Shown here: positions 24,899 to 35,753 of the stretch, one piece after another
Position numbering within the stretch: position 1 is the stretch's first letter
How the letters are laid out: every line of letters begins with the position of its first letter
Origin: Cribrihabitans_A pelagius
Lineage (GTDB): Bacteria; Pseudomonadota; Alphaproteobacteria; Rhodobacterales; Rhodobacteraceae
Direction of reading: 5' to 3'
Length of the DNA: 64,000 nucleotides
Assembly: GCF_048820915.1 (NCBI RefSeq)
Contig: NZ_JBMERR010000002.1
Location: forward strand, 186,001 to 250,000
The notes under the pieces: generated by a model
What the model was told of the DNA's origin: nothing
The model's input: only the letters and a program-made list of their open reading frames with translations
Database searches by the model: none
Position numbers and translations under genes: made by a program

Positions 24899-25992
24899 GC
24901 CTTGGCCCCCTTGCGGCCCGAGCCGATCAGCGCCGGCGCGCTCTGATCCAGCGGCCAGCGCGGCCGCGCGGTCAGCTCCAGCCCGTCGCGCGCGCCGGCC
25001 TTGAACCGCTCCAGGCCGGCATAGGCGATCATCGCCGCGTTGTCGGTGCAGAGACTGAGCGGCGGGGCGGTGAAGGCCGCACCAGCTTCGGCACAAACCG
25101 TCTCTAACGCGGCGCGGATCGCGGTATTTGCCGCCACCCCGCCAGCCACGGCCACCGTCGGCTGGGCCGGGTTCTCCTTAAGGTAAAGCGCCAGCGCCCG
25201 GCGGGTCTTTGCCGCCAGAACATCCACCACCGCGGCCTGGAATCCGGCACAGAGGTCGGCCCGGTCCTGCCGCGTGAGCCCGCCTTTCTCCGCCACGATC
25301 TGATCGCGCATCCGCAACAGCGCGGTCTTCAGCCCCGAGAAGGACAGGTTGCAATCGTCCCGGTCCATCAGCGGGCGCGGGAAGCGGAAACGCTTCGCAT
25401 CGCCGCCTTCCGCCTCGGCCTGCACCGAGGGTCCGCCGGGCTGGGGCAGGCCCAGCAGCCGCGCGGTCTTGTCGAAGGCCTCGCCCGGGGCGTCGTCGAT
25501 GGTGCCGCCCAGCCGGGAGAAATGCTCCGGCCCGTGCGCGATCAGGAACTGGCAATGGCCGCCGGACACCAGCAGCATCAGGTAAGGGTAGGCGATGCCA
25601 TCGGTCAGCCGCGGCGTCAGCGCATGGCCCGCCAGGTGGTTCACGCCGATGAGCGGCAGGCCGGTGGCGGCGGCAATCCCCTTGGCGCACATCACGCCCG
25701 ACATTACCCCGCCGATCAGCCCCGGCCCGGCGGTCACCGCCACCGCATCCAGCCCGGCCAGCGTGACACCGGCCTCCGCCAGCGCCTCGCGCACGCAGAT
25801 GTCGAGCTTTTCGGCATGGGCACGGGCGGCGATTTCCGGCACCACCCCGCCATAGGCGCTGTGCAGCTCGGTCTGGCCGAACACCACCGAGGACAGGACC
25901 TGCGGCCGGCCTTCCGCCGCTTGCCGCACCACCGCGGCGGCGGTGTCGTCACAGCTGCTTTCCAGCCCCAGTATGGTCAGGGTCTTTGTCAT
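24895..25992 (-). CDS. tsaD: tRNA N6-adenosine threonylcarbamoyltransferase TsaD
   Basis: TsaD transfers the threonylcarbamoyl group to A37 of ANN-decoding tRNAs. The 365-residue ASKHA-fold protein has ILGLESSCDDTAAAVV at the N-terminus, the metal-site histidine region PEIAARAHAEKLD, NHLAGHAL (second His), and the late SLCTDNAAMIAYAG with the catalytic Asp. It is the first gene of tsaD-gpsA-yciI-EVE and is divergent from hemD with a 71-nt gap. Confidence 0.97.
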   Translation of the reverse strand: MTKTLTILGLESSCDDTAAAVVRQAAEGRPQVLSSVVFGQTELHSAYGGVVPEIAARAHAEKLDICVREALAEAGVTLAGLDAVAVTAGPGLIGGVMSGVMCAKGIAAATGLPLIGVNHLAGHALTPRLTDGIAYPYLMLLVSGGHCQFLIAHGPEHFSRLGGTIDDAPGEAFDKTARLLGLPQPGGPSVQAEAEGGDAKRFRFPRPLMDRDDCNLSFSGLKTALLRMRDQIVAEKGGLTRQDRADLCAGFQAAVVDVLAAKTRRALALYLKENPAQPTVAVAGGVAANTAIRAALETVCAEAGAAFTAPPLSLCTDNAAMIAYAGLERFKAGARDGLELTARPRWPLDQSAPALIGSGRKGAKA

Positions 25993-26063
25993 GGTCTTAC
26001 CGTTGCATTGAATTGATGCCGGGGCTACCACCTTAACGGCGAGCAAACAACTGGGAGCAAGTG

Positions 26064-26789
26064 ATGGCGGGCCTGTTGATGACGCGCCCGCTGGAGGCGG
26101 CGCAGCGGTTCGTGGCCAGCCTGCCGGAGGCGGCGCTGGAGGGGGTGGAGGTTATCTATGCGCCGCTGATCTCGATCGAACCCCTTGCCGGGCCGCTGGA
26201 TCTGGGCCCCGCCCGGGCGGTGATCTTCACCTCAGCAAACGGCGTGGCGGCCGCTTCACGTGAAACCGGCCGGCGGCTGCCTGCCTATTGCGTCGGCCCC
26301 CGCACCACAGCGGCCGCGGCGGCAGAGGGCTGGCAGGCGGTCCGTGCCGGTGCCACCGCGGAGGAACTGGTGGCGGATCTTGTGCGGCACAAGCCGCCCG
26401 GCCCGCTCTTGCATCTGCGCGGCAGCCATGCCCGCGGCGAGGTTGCGCAGCGGCTGGCTGCGGCCGGGAACGAATGCCGCGAGCAGATCGTTTACCGTCA
26501 GGAGCTGAAACCGCTGAGTGCCCGGGCGCTTGAGGCGCTGGCGGCGCGCGACGGTGTCATCGTGCCGCTTTTCTCGCCCAGGACCGCGCGGCAGTTTGCC
26601 GGATTCTGCGCAACGGCGCCCAATCTGCACCTGATCGCTCTTAGCCTGGCGGTGGCGGAGCCATTGAAAGGCTTGAATTGCAAGGCGTTGCAGGTATGTA
26701 CTTCGCCGGATGCCGGGGCCATGGCGCAAGCTGTCCAGGATGCCGCAGCCGGTCTGCGGCGGCTTGAGGACGGGGGGGCTGCGCAGTAG
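26064..26789 (+). CDS. hemD: Uroporphyrinogen-III synthase
   Basis: HemD closes and isomerises hydroxymethylbilane to uroporphyrinogen III in heme and corrin synthesis. The 241-residue product has the weakly conserved family pattern: LLMTRPLEAAQRF, VIFTSANGV, LPAYCVGPRT, LLHLRGSHARGEVAQRLAAAG and VPLFSPRTARQF. The ATG at 26064 has GGAG 6 nt upstream; an in-frame GTG lies 3 nt earlier. hemC is often next to tsaD/hemD in alphaproteobacteria but is not in this window. It leads into mic60-hemY. Confidence 0.88.
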   Translation: MAGLLMTRPLEAAQRFVASLPEAALEGVEVIYAPLISIEPLAGPLDLGPARAVIFTSANGVAAASRETGRRLPAYCVGPRTTAAAAAEGWQAVRAGATAEELVADLVRHKPPGPLLHLRGSHARGEVAQRLAAAGNECREQIVYRQELKPLSARALEALAARDGVIVPLFSPRTARQFAGFCATAPNLHLIALSLAVAEPLKGLNCKALQVCTSPDAGAMAQAVQDAAAGLRRLEDGGAAQ

Positions 26790-26840
26790 TGTCCCGGGGT
26801 GTTCGCGCAAATGAATTTGGTAATCTGAGGGGAGGCCGGC

Positions 26841-28346
<1,506 letters not shown>

Positions 28347-28359
28347 GGAAGCCGCCGAT

Positions 28360-29880
28360 ATGCTCTGGTCCCTGTTGAAGATCCTCGTTTTTGTCGCGAT
28401 CGTTGCGGTCCTTGCCTTTGGCGCGTCGCTTCTGATGGAAACCGCGGGCGGTGTGCAGATCACCGTTGCGGGCACCGAATACACGCTGAGCGCGCTGCAA
28501 TCGGTGATTGCGCTGGCGGTTCTGGTGTTGCTGGTCTGGCTGTTCTTCAAGCTGCTGTCGCTGCTGGCGGCGACGCTGCATTTCCTCAATGGCGATGAAA
28601 CCGCCCTGTCGCGCTATTTCGACAAGGGCCGCGAGCGTAAGGGCTTCAAGGCGCTGTCCGACGGCCTGATGGCGCTGGCCTCGGGCGAGGGGCGGCTGGC
28701 AATGGCCAAGGCGGCGCGGGCGGAGAAATACCTGCAAAAGCCTGAGCTGACCGACCTGCTTACTGCCCAGGCGGCGGAGATGACGGGCGACACCCACAAG
28801 GCCGCGGAGGCCTACAAGCGCCTGCTGGCAAACCAGTCCACCCGCTTTGTCGGGGTGCGCGGCATCATGCGGCAGAAGCTCTCCGAAGGTGACAGCGAGA
28901 CCGCGCGCCAGCTGGCCGAGAAGGCGCTGGCGCTGCGCCCGCGCCACGAGGAAGTGCAGGACGCTCTGTTGCGGCTGCAGGCCCAGGCCGAGGACTGGTC
29001 CGGCGCCCGCAAGACGCTGGCGACCAAGCTCAAGACCGGCACCCTGCCGCGCGACGTCTACAAGCGCCGCGATGCTGTGCTGGCGCTGTCTTCCTCGCGC
29101 GCGATCCTCGACGGCACCGCCACGCCCGAGCAGCAGGACCAGGCGATCGAGGCCAACCGCCTGTCGCCCGATCTGGTGCCCGCAGCCGCGCTGGCGGCGC
29201 GCGCTTATGTGGCCAAGGGCAAGACGCGCCCGGCCGTGCGCCTCCTGAAAAAGGCCTGGGAGACCCAGCCGCATCCGGATCTGGCGCAGGCCTTTGCCGC
29301 GATCGATCCGGAGGAGAGCCCCTCGGCCCGGGTGCAGCGTTTCGAGCACCTGGCCCGTCTGGCGCCGCATCACGCGGAAACCCGGCTGGTGATGGCCGAG
29401 CTGAACATCGTGGCGGAGGATTTCCCGGAGGCCCGCCGCTGGCTTGGCGACCTGCCCGAGCGCGCCCCCGACACCCGCGCGCTGACGCTGATGGCAGCCA
29501 TCGAGCGCGGTGAAGGCGCCGGCGACAAGGTGGTGCAGGGCTGGCTCACCCGGGCGCTGACCGCGCCGCGCGGGCCGCAGTGGGTGTGCAGCAACTGCAA
29601 TCATATCCACGCCGAATGGGTGCCGGTCTGCGAGCATTGCGCAAGCTTCGACACGCTGGCCTGGCAACGCCCGGAGACGCCGGAAACCGCGAGCCTCGCC
29701 TCTGCGCATGTGCTGCCTCTGCTCACCGGCCGGCCGGATGTGCCGGAAGCCGGGGAGGCGCCGGACGAGGATCTGCTGACCGCCACCGCAGAACCTGCCG
29801 GAGAACCTGCCCCAGAACCCGAAACGGAACAGCCGGGACCCGCCCATGAGGGTGCGGAGACACCGAAAGCCGCCAATTAG
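28360..29880 (+). CDS. hemY: HemY-like membrane TPR protein with a C-terminal zinc ribbon
   Basis: The 506-residue product has two N-terminal transmembrane segments (about residues 5-27 and 45-70, the HemY_N region) and a long stretch of TPR-like helices. A four-cysteine cluster CxxC-x10-CxxC follows (Cys410, 413, 424, 427), then an acidic Pro/Glu-rich tail. The family is named for its place in hem operons; it is not protoporphyrinogen oxidase. TPRs plus a rubredoxin-like cluster recall LapB/YciM, an LPS-assembly regulator. It follows mic60 by 13 nt and is the last gene of hemD-mic60-hemY. Confidence 0.88.
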   Translation: MLWSLLKILVFVAIVAVLAFGASLLMETAGGVQITVAGTEYTLSALQSVIALAVLVLLVWLFFKLLSLLAATLHFLNGDETALSRYFDKGRERKGFKALSDGLMALASGEGRLAMAKAARAEKYLQKPELTDLLTAQAAEMTGDTHKAAEAYKRLLANQSTRFVGVRGIMRQKLSEGDSETARQLAEKALALRPRHEEVQDALLRLQAQAEDWSGARKTLATKLKTGTLPRDVYKRRDAVLALSSSRAILDGTATPEQQDQAIEANRLSPDLVPAAALAARAYVAKGKTRPAVRLLKKAWETQPHPDLAQAFAAIDPEESPSARVQRFEHLARLAPHHAETRLVMAELNIVAEDFPEARRWLGDLPERAPDTRALTLMAAIERGEGAGDKVVQGWLTRALTAPRGPQWVCSNCNHIHAEWVPVCEHCASFDTLAWQRPETPETASLASAHVLPLLTGRPDVPEAGEAPDEDLLTATAEPAGEPAPEPETEQPGPAHEGAETPKAAN

Positions 29881-29952
29881 GGCTTTCCCAGGCGGCGCGC
29901 CAATGCTAAAGCGCGCCGCATAAGCCTATCGAACCGCAAGCCGGTTCCGGGC

Positions 29953-30028
29953 GCCGCTGTAGCTCAGCTGGTAGAGCACGTCATTCGTAATGATGGGGTC
30001 GGGGGTTCGAGTCCCTTCAGCGGCACCA
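29953..30028 (+). tRNA. tRNA-Thr (anticodon CGU), CCA encoded
   Basis: The 76-nt cloverleaf has a seven-pair acceptor stem (GCCGCTG / CAGCGGC), D-loop AGCTCAGCTGGTAGAGC, and anticodon loop with CGT between ATT and AAT. The T-arm contains GGTTCGAGTCC and ends in encoded ACCA. The anticodon reads ACG threonine codons. It would itself be a substrate of the TsaD/TsaE pathway in this window. Confidence 0.96.
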
Positions 30029-30221
30029 CCTCCTTGCCAGACCACCCTCTCCCAAGGGCCGTTTCCCGCGCCAGGCACCATGTATCACCCGTGGGCTGCC
30101 GCTCCACTTGCTTGACGCAGCGTTGCGGCAGCGCCGCCTGTGCGGGGCCGCTACGCTCCTGCGCAGACCCGCATGCGCACAGGCTGCCCGTGCCGCGGCA
30201 ACACGGAGGAAAGAGGCCCCA

Positions 30222-31847
30222 ATGCTTGGCAAGATGATGCACAAACCGCTCACCATCAGTTCGCTGATCGAACACGCAGGCCGATATCACGGCGGTACTG
30301 CGGTGACCTCGGTGGAAACCTCGGGCGGGGTGGAGCATACCACTTGGGGCGAGGTCGCGGCGCGGGCGCGAAAACTGGCGAGCGCGCTGCACCGGCTGGG
30401 GCTGGCGCAGGGCGCCCGCTGCGGCACCATCGCCTGGAACAACCGCCGCCATCTGGAGATCTACTTCGGCGCGGCGGGCGGCGGCATGGTCTGCCACACC
30501 CTCAATCCGCGCCTGCCGGCGGAACAGCTGGTCTACATCCTGAACCATGCCGAAGACGAGGTGCTGTTTATCGACGCCACCTTCGTGCCCGCAGTCAGCC
30601 AGCTGCACCCGCAGCTTCCGGCATTGAAGCACATTGTCCTGATGGGCCCGCGTGACGAGGCCGCGGCGGGGCAGATCCCGGGGCTTCTGTTCTATGACGA
30701 GCTGATCGCCGCGGAGACCGGCAGTTTCGCCTGGCCGGAGCTGGACGAGACCTTGCCGTCGAGCCTCTGCTACACCTCGGGCACCACCGGCCACCCGAAG
30801 GGCGTGCTCTACACCCACCGCAGCACCGTGCTGCACTCGCTCGGCGGCAACCAGCCCGACGGGCTCGCCATCGCGGCGCGGGATACGGTGCTTGCGGTGG
30901 TGCCGATGTTCCACGTGAACGCCTGGGGTGTTCCTTATATTGCCGCCGCGGTGGGCGCCAAGCTGGTGCTGCCGGGGCCGTTCCTCGATGGCGAAAGCCT
31001 CGTCCGCCTGATCGACGATGAGCGCGTCACCCTGGCGCTGGGCGTGCCGACGATCTGGATGGGGCTTCTGCAGGCGCTGGAACAGACCGGCAGCAAGGCG
31101 GAAAGCCTGGAACGCACGGTGGTTGGCGGCTCGGCCTTGCCGACGGTGATGATCCCGGCGTTCCGCGACAAGTACGGTGTGGAGCTGATCCACGCCTGGG
31201 GGATGACCGAAACCAGCCCGCTCGGCACGCTGAACCAGCTGCTGCAGAAACACGAAGCCCTGCCGGAGACGGAGAAGGCCGCGCTGCGCGAAGGCCAGGG
31301 CCGGGCGCCCTTTGGGGTGGAGCTGCGCATCGTGGACGAGGCGGGCCAGCCGCTGCCCGAGGACGGCAGGACACAGGGCGAGCTGCAGATCCGCGGCCAT
31401 TGGGTGGTCGATACCTATTTCGGCCAGGAATCTCCGGCGCTGACCGAGGACGGCTGGTTCGACACCGGCGACGTCGCCACCATCGATCCGGACGGCTACA
31501 TGATCATCCGCGACCGCTCCAAGGACATCATCAAGTCCGGCGGCGAGTGGATCTCCACCGTGGAGCTGGAGGATATCGCGATGTCGCATCCCAAGGTGGC
31601 GCAGGCGGCGGCGATTGCGGCGGCGCATCCGAAATGGGACGAGCGCCCGGTGGTGATCGCCATCGCCGCGGACCCCGGGCTGAGCGAGGCCGAGCTGCTG
31701 GCGCATTACCAGGGCAAGGTTGCTAGCTGGCAGGTGCCCGACAAGGTGGTCTTTGTCAGCGAGCTGCCAATGGGCGGCACCGGCAAGGTGCTGAAGTCCC
31801 GCCTGCGGGAAGAGTTCGGCCGCGTCCTTCTGGACAGCGCCGGCTGA
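30222..31847 (+). CDS. Acyl-CoA ligase, DmdB-like (methylmercaptopropionate or medium-chain fatty acid)
   Basis: This ATP/AMP-forming ligase activates a carboxylic acid to its CoA thioester. The 541-residue product has the AMP-binding P-loop YTSGTTGHPKG at 184-194, WGMTETSP, WFDTGDVATIDPDGY, the hinge DRSKDIIKSGGEW, and the C-terminal GGTGKVLKS with the catalytic lysine. From memory its N-terminus and overall length resemble DmdB of Ruegeria pomeroyi, the second enzyme of DMSP demethylation. The family also contains medium-chain fatty acid ligases, so the substrate is open. The gene is alone, with its own terminator. Confidence 0.85.
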   Translation: MLGKMMHKPLTISSLIEHAGRYHGGTAVTSVETSGGVEHTTWGEVAARARKLASALHRLGLAQGARCGTIAWNNRRHLEIYFGAAGGGMVCHTLNPRLPAEQLVYILNHAEDEVLFIDATFVPAVSQLHPQLPALKHIVLMGPRDEAAAGQIPGLLFYDELIAAETGSFAWPELDETLPSSLCYTSGTTGHPKGVLYTHRSTVLHSLGGNQPDGLAIAARDTVLAVVPMFHVNAWGVPYIAAAVGAKLVLPGPFLDGESLVRLIDDERVTLALGVPTIWMGLLQALEQTGSKAESLERTVVGGSALPTVMIPAFRDKYGVELIHAWGMTETSPLGTLNQLLQKHEALPETEKAALREGQGRAPFGVELRIVDEAGQPLPEDGRTQGELQIRGHWVVDTYFGQESPALTEDGWFDTGDVATIDPDGYMIIRDRSKDIIKSGGEWISTVELEDIAMSHPKVAQAAAIAAAHPKWDERPVVIAIAADPGLSEAELLAHYQGKVASWQVPDKVVFVSELPMGGTGKVLKSRLREEFGRVLLDSAG

Positions 31848-31858
31848 TACGGTCCAGT

Positions 31859-31894
31859 GCCGCCCCGCACCCGGCGTGGCTGATGCGGGGCGGC
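31859..31894 (+). terminator. Hairpin terminator after the acyl-CoA ligase
   Basis: Eleven-base perfect arms GCCGCCCCGCA / TGCGGGGCGGC around a 14-base loop, 12 nt past the stop; the T-run is weak. Confidence 0.6.
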
Positions 31895-31918
31895 TGTAAC
31901 TGCCGGCAAATTTAATTG

Positions 31919-31934
31919 TTAAGCCGCGTTTAAC
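31919..31934 (+). promoter_or_regulatory. CtrA-type box upstream of motB
   Basis: Exact TTAA-N7-TTAAC, ending 46 nt before the motB start, at the left border of the flagellar cluster. Confidence 0.6.
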
Positions 31935-31980
31935 AGCCCGCCTGCTATCCCGGTCCTGGGTGAAAATAGTGGTGGTGGAT

Positions 31981-32817
31981 ATGAGCGCACAGAGCAATGT
32001 GGCGCCCATTATCATCAAGAAGAAAAGAGTCAGTGGTGGCGATGGCCACCACGGCGGCGCATGGAAGGTGGCTTATGCCGACTTCGTGACCGCGATGATG
32101 GCCTTCTTTATGCTGATGTGGCTGCTGAACGCGACGACCGAAAAACAACGCAAAGGGCTGGCGGATTATTTCTCGCCGTCGATCCCGCTGAGCCGGGTCT
32201 CCGGCGGCGGCAATGGCGCCTTCCAGGGCGACAGCATGTTCACCGAGGACATCCAGCCGCAATCCGGGACCGGTGCCACCGACGCCAATCCGATGGATGC
32301 GCAGCAGGCCCAGGGCGAAACCGGCATCGATGCCGACGCCGAAATCGAAAAGCAGAACGAAACCTTCCGTGCCGTCGAGGAACAGCTCGCGGGCCGGTCC
32401 GGCGAAAGCATGGTCTCCACCGAGATGGCCCGCCACATCGTCACCCGGGTGACGGACGAGGGGCTGATAATCGAGTTGTTTGCAACCCCCGACGCGCCGC
32501 TGTTCGAGGACGGCCGCGCCGCGCCGACGCCGCTGCTGCGGGATCTGGTGCAGATGGTGGCGCGGGTCTCGGGCAGCGTGACCAGCAATGTCGCCATCGG
32601 CGGGCACATCCGCTCGCACCCGGTGGTGCTGGCCGACAACCCGGTCTGGGAGCTGTCGCAGGCGCGCGCGGGAACCACCCGCAAACTGCTCGAATCAGGG
32701 AATCTCGCGGCAAAGCGCATTCACCGGGTGACCGGCCATGCCGACCGCAAGCTGGCCGTCGCGAATCCGATGTCAGCCCGCAACGATCGGATAGAGATCA
32801 TCCTTCTGCGCAACTAA
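31981..32817 (+). CDS. motB: Flagellar motor stator protein MotB
   Basis: MotB is the stator subunit that anchors MotA to peptidoglycan and carries the proton-binding aspartate. The 278-residue product has a basic N-terminus (IIIKKKR), one transmembrane segment with Asp34 in AYADFVTAMMAFF, a linker of about 100 residues, and an OmpA-like domain with GGHIRSH and LSQARAGTTRKLL. An in-frame GTG at 31960 is possible, but the ATG at 31981 gives a normal MotB start. motA is 11 kb away in another block, an unusual split. It leads motB-flgE-flgK-flgL-flgI. Confidence 0.93.
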   Translation: MSAQSNVAPIIIKKKRVSGGDGHHGGAWKVAYADFVTAMMAFFMLMWLLNATTEKQRKGLADYFSPSIPLSRVSGGGNGAFQGDSMFTEDIQPQSGTGATDANPMDAQQAQGETGIDADAEIEKQNETFRAVEEQLAGRSGESMVSTEMARHIVTRVTDEGLIIELFATPDAPLFEDGRAAPTPLLRDLVQMVARVSGSVTSNVAIGGHIRSHPVVLADNPVWELSQARAGTTRKLLESGNLAAKRIHRVTGHADRKLAVANPMSARNDRIEIILLRN

Positions 32818-32869
32818 CCAATTGATATTTCACGACATGGCGGCTGACCGATCAATCAGATTGTATCTG

Positions 32870-32885
32870 TTAGCCGCCCGTTAAT
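32870..32885 (-). promoter_or_regulatory. CtrA-like box upstream of flgE
   Basis: On the minus strand TTAA-N7-CTAAC, one mismatch from the CtrA consensus, 56 nt before flgE in the 124-nt motB-flgE gap. Confidence 0.35.
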
Positions 32886-32941
32886 CGCTCCTGCGCTAGC
32901 TGTTGCATCCAGAATGATTAGATGCAGCAGAAAGGCGTGCT

Positions 32942-34255
32942 ATGACCATTTCTTCGTCGCTGAACGCGGGCGTTTCAGGATTGAGCGCCAACGCCAGCAA
33001 ACTGGCCTCCATTTCCGACAACATCGCCAACTCCGGCACCCGCGGTTACAAGCGGGTGCAGACCGATTTCCATTCGATGGTGATGACCTCCTCCGGGAGC
33101 GGCACCTATTCCGCCGGCGGGGTGCGCGCAACGACGGTACGGATGATCGACGAACGCGGTCCGCTGGTGTCGACCAACAACGCCACCGACCTGGCCGTGC
33201 GCGGCCGGGGCATGCTGCCGGTTGCCTCGATCACCGATGTCGAGGCGGGCAATGGCAGCCCGACCATGATGCTGACCACCACCGGCTCGTTCCGCACCAA
33301 TGAGGACGGCCTGCTGACCACCGAATCCGGCCTGGTGCTCCTGGGCTGGCCCGCCGCCTCCGACGGCACCGTGCCCGATGGCCCGCGCGACACCACCGAA
33401 GGGCTGGAGCCGGTGCACCTGAACACCAACAAGCTTTCCGGCGAGCCGACCACCGAGATCAGCGTCGGCCTGAACCTGCCCGCCACCTCGACCGAGGTCG
33501 ATGCCACTTCCGGCGACGAGGAGCAGGTGGTCGAATATTACGACAACATGGGCCGGGCGGAAACGCTCACCATCACCTTCTCGCCCACCGTGCCCACCGC
33601 GCCGGCCACCGACCCGTCCAACGAATGGACGATGACGATCACTGATTCGGCCACCGGTGCCACCGCAGTCGGCGAATACACGATCACCTTCGACGACAGC
33701 CGCGACGATGGCGGCACCCTGGCCTCGGTCGCCACCACAACCGGCGGCGCCTATGATTCTACCACCGGCAGCATCATCGTGAATGTTGCGGGCGGCCCGA
33801 TGGAGATCGACATCGGCATACTCGGCGATGACAACGGGCTGACCCAGCTGGCCGACCGTTTTGCGCCCGCGCAGATCTCCAAGGACGGCTCCCCCGTGGG
33901 CAACTACACCGGCGTCGAAATTGACGAATCCGGCTATGTCCGGGCGCAGTACGACACTGGCGCCAGCCTGGTTGTCTACAAGATCCCGCTGGTCGACCTG
34001 CCGAACCCGAACGGCATGGTCTCGATGGACCAGCAGACCTACCTGCCCTCCAGCGAAAGCGGCTCCTACTTCCTGTGGGACGCGGGCGACGGGCCGACCG
34101 GGGAGGTCATGTCCTACGCTCAGGAGGAATCCGCGGTCGATGTGGCCAATGAGCTGACCAACATGATCCAGACCCAGCGGGCCTATTCCTCCAACGCCAA
34201 AGTCATCCAGACGGTTGACGAAATGCTGCAGGAAACCACCAACATCAAGCGCTGA
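32942..34255 (+). CDS. flgE: Flagellar hook protein FlgE
   Basis: FlgE is the structural subunit of the flexible hook, exported by the flagellar type III system. The 437-residue product has the axial-protein N-terminal motif SISDNIANSGTRGYKR at about 24-39 and the C-terminal ANELTNMIQTQRAYSSNAKVIQTVDEMLQETTNIKR heptads. A Thr-rich variable central domain lies between. The stretch VSTNNATDLAVRGRGM marks the hook/basal-body core. It follows motB by 124 nt, with a CtrA-like box in the gap. Confidence 0.96.
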   Translation: MTISSSLNAGVSGLSANASKLASISDNIANSGTRGYKRVQTDFHSMVMTSSGSGTYSAGGVRATTVRMIDERGPLVSTNNATDLAVRGRGMLPVASITDVEAGNGSPTMMLTTTGSFRTNEDGLLTTESGLVLLGWPAASDGTVPDGPRDTTEGLEPVHLNTNKLSGEPTTEISVGLNLPATSTEVDATSGDEEQVVEYYDNMGRAETLTITFSPTVPTAPATDPSNEWTMTITDSATGATAVGEYTITFDDSRDDGGTLASVATTTGGAYDSTTGSIIVNVAGGPMEIDIGILGDDNGLTQLADRFAPAQISKDGSPVGNYTGVEIDESGYVRAQYDTGASLVVYKIPLVDLPNPNGMVSMDQQTYLPSSESGSYFLWDAGDGPTGEVMSYAQEESAVDVANELTNMIQTQRAYSSNAKVIQTVDEMLQETTNIKR

Positions 34256-34301
34256 CGCGCCTGATGCGCTTTGATCCCGGACCCAGGAAAGCAGGCTGAT
34301 C

Positions 34302-35750
34302 ATGTCGATCTATTCCGCCCTCAACAGTGCGATGAGCGGGCTCACTGCGGCCAGCCGCTCGTCGCAAGTGGTGTCAGAAAACCTGGCCAACGCCCTGACC
34401 CCCGGCTACTCCCGCCGCACGCTGGAGCTGCACAGCCCGGGCGACGCCGTCACCGGGGTCCGGGTTGGCCATGTGAAACGGGTCACCGACCCGGGACTGG
34501 TCTCCAGCCGCCGCATCGCCGAGGCCGATTTCGGCGTTGCCAAGGCGCGGGCCGATTTCTACAGCCGGATGTCGACGCTGGTCGGCACCGTGGACGACTC
34601 CTCCTCGCTGGCGGCGCAGCTGTCGGATTTCGACTCCTCGCTGATCGAGGCGGTGTCGCGGCCGGACTCCACGCCGCGGCTGAACGACTTGTCGGTCAAG
34701 GCGGAATCGCTGGCCGATACGATCTCCCGCGCCGCCGAAGGGCTGCGCACGCTGCGTGTCTCCGCCGACAGTTCGATCGACAATCAGGTCAATACGGTGA
34801 ACCAGGCCCTGAAGGAGATCGAGCGCCTGAACGCCCGGATTATGGTGGTCGAGGCAGGCGGCATGGACGCGGTGTCCATGCACGACCAGCGCGACCAGCT
34901 GGTCGATCAGGTGAACGAGATCATCCCGGTCAGCATAATGATGCGCGACAACGGCCAGATCGCGCTTTACTCCGACGGCGGCGTGAAGCTGATCGATGGC
35001 AAGGCGGCGGAGGTGAGCTTCAATCCGACCCGGGACATCATGCCTTACATGACCCAGGCCGGCGGCCTGCTGTCGGGGCTGGAGGTGGACGGCAAGGCCA
35101 TCGACACTTCCACCAGCGGTCCGCTGCGCGGCGGCACGCTGATCACCCAGTTCGAGATCCGCGACGTCGATTCCGTGAACGCACAGGAAGACCTGGACGC
35201 GATGGCGCGCGATCTGATCGAACGGTTCCAGGATCCGGCTCTGGACACCACCCTCGGCGCCACCGATGCCGGGATGTTCACCGATGACGGCGGCTTCTTC
35301 GATGCCACCAATACCGTCGGCATCGCCAACCGGATCGAGCTGAACGATCTCGTCGCGCTCGGCGGCCAGGCGGAGACCTGGCGGTTCCGCGACGGGTTCA
35401 ATGCCGCAGGGCAGGGCGACCCTGGCAACTCCAGCCTGCTGCAAGGGTATTCCGATGCCCTGTCGGCGGTGCGGACGGTGTCTTCGGTGGGTCTCGGCAC
35501 TGCGGACATGACGGCAACCACGCTCAGCGCCAATCTGCTGTCGCGCTTTGCCCGGGACGATGACACCGCGTCCCGCGCCTCCACCTTTGCCGCCACCAGC
35601 TTCAACGAGCTGAGCAGCGCCGAACTGGCGCTCGGCGTGGATACCGACGCCGAACTGCAGAACCTGATGCTGGTGGAGAAGATCTATGCCGCCAACGCCC
35701 GGATGATTTCGGTTGTTGACGAGCTGATGGAAACGCTTTTGAGGATCTGA
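34302..35750 (+). CDS. flgK: Hook-filament junction protein FlgK (HAP1)
   Basis: FlgK forms the first junction zone between hook and filament. The 482-residue product has the N-terminal rod-like motif VVSENLANALTPGYSRR (about 24-40). At the C-terminus it has DTDAELQNLMLVEKIYAANARMISVVDELMETLLRI, as in FlgK. It lies 46 nt after flgE and 3 nt before flgL. It is on the short side for the family because the central domain is reduced. Confidence 0.95.
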   Translation: MSIYSALNSAMSGLTAASRSSQVVSENLANALTPGYSRRTLELHSPGDAVTGVRVGHVKRVTDPGLVSSRRIAEADFGVAKARADFYSRMSTLVGTVDDSSSLAAQLSDFDSSLIEAVSRPDSTPRLNDLSVKAESLADTISRAAEGLRTLRVSADSSIDNQVNTVNQALKEIERLNARIMVVEAGGMDAVSMHDQRDQLVDQVNEIIPVSIMMRDNGQIALYSDGGVKLIDGKAAEVSFNPTRDIMPYMTQAGGLLSGLEVDGKAIDTSTSGPLRGGTLITQFEIRDVDSVNAQEDLDAMARDLIERFQDPALDTTLGATDAGMFTDDGGFFDATNTVGIANRIELNDLVALGGQAETWRFRDGFNAAGQGDPGNSSLLQGYSDALSAVRTVSSVGLGTADMTATTLSANLLSRFARDDDTASRASTFAATSFNELSSAELALGVDTDAELQNLMLVEKIYAANARMISVVDELMETLLRI

Positions 35751-35753
35751 CGC

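Noticed and set aside
29953..30221. tRNA-Thr as an integration site for a mobile element
   Set aside because: No repeated tRNA end, integrase or composition change is seen downstream; the next gene is a normal acyl-CoA ligase.
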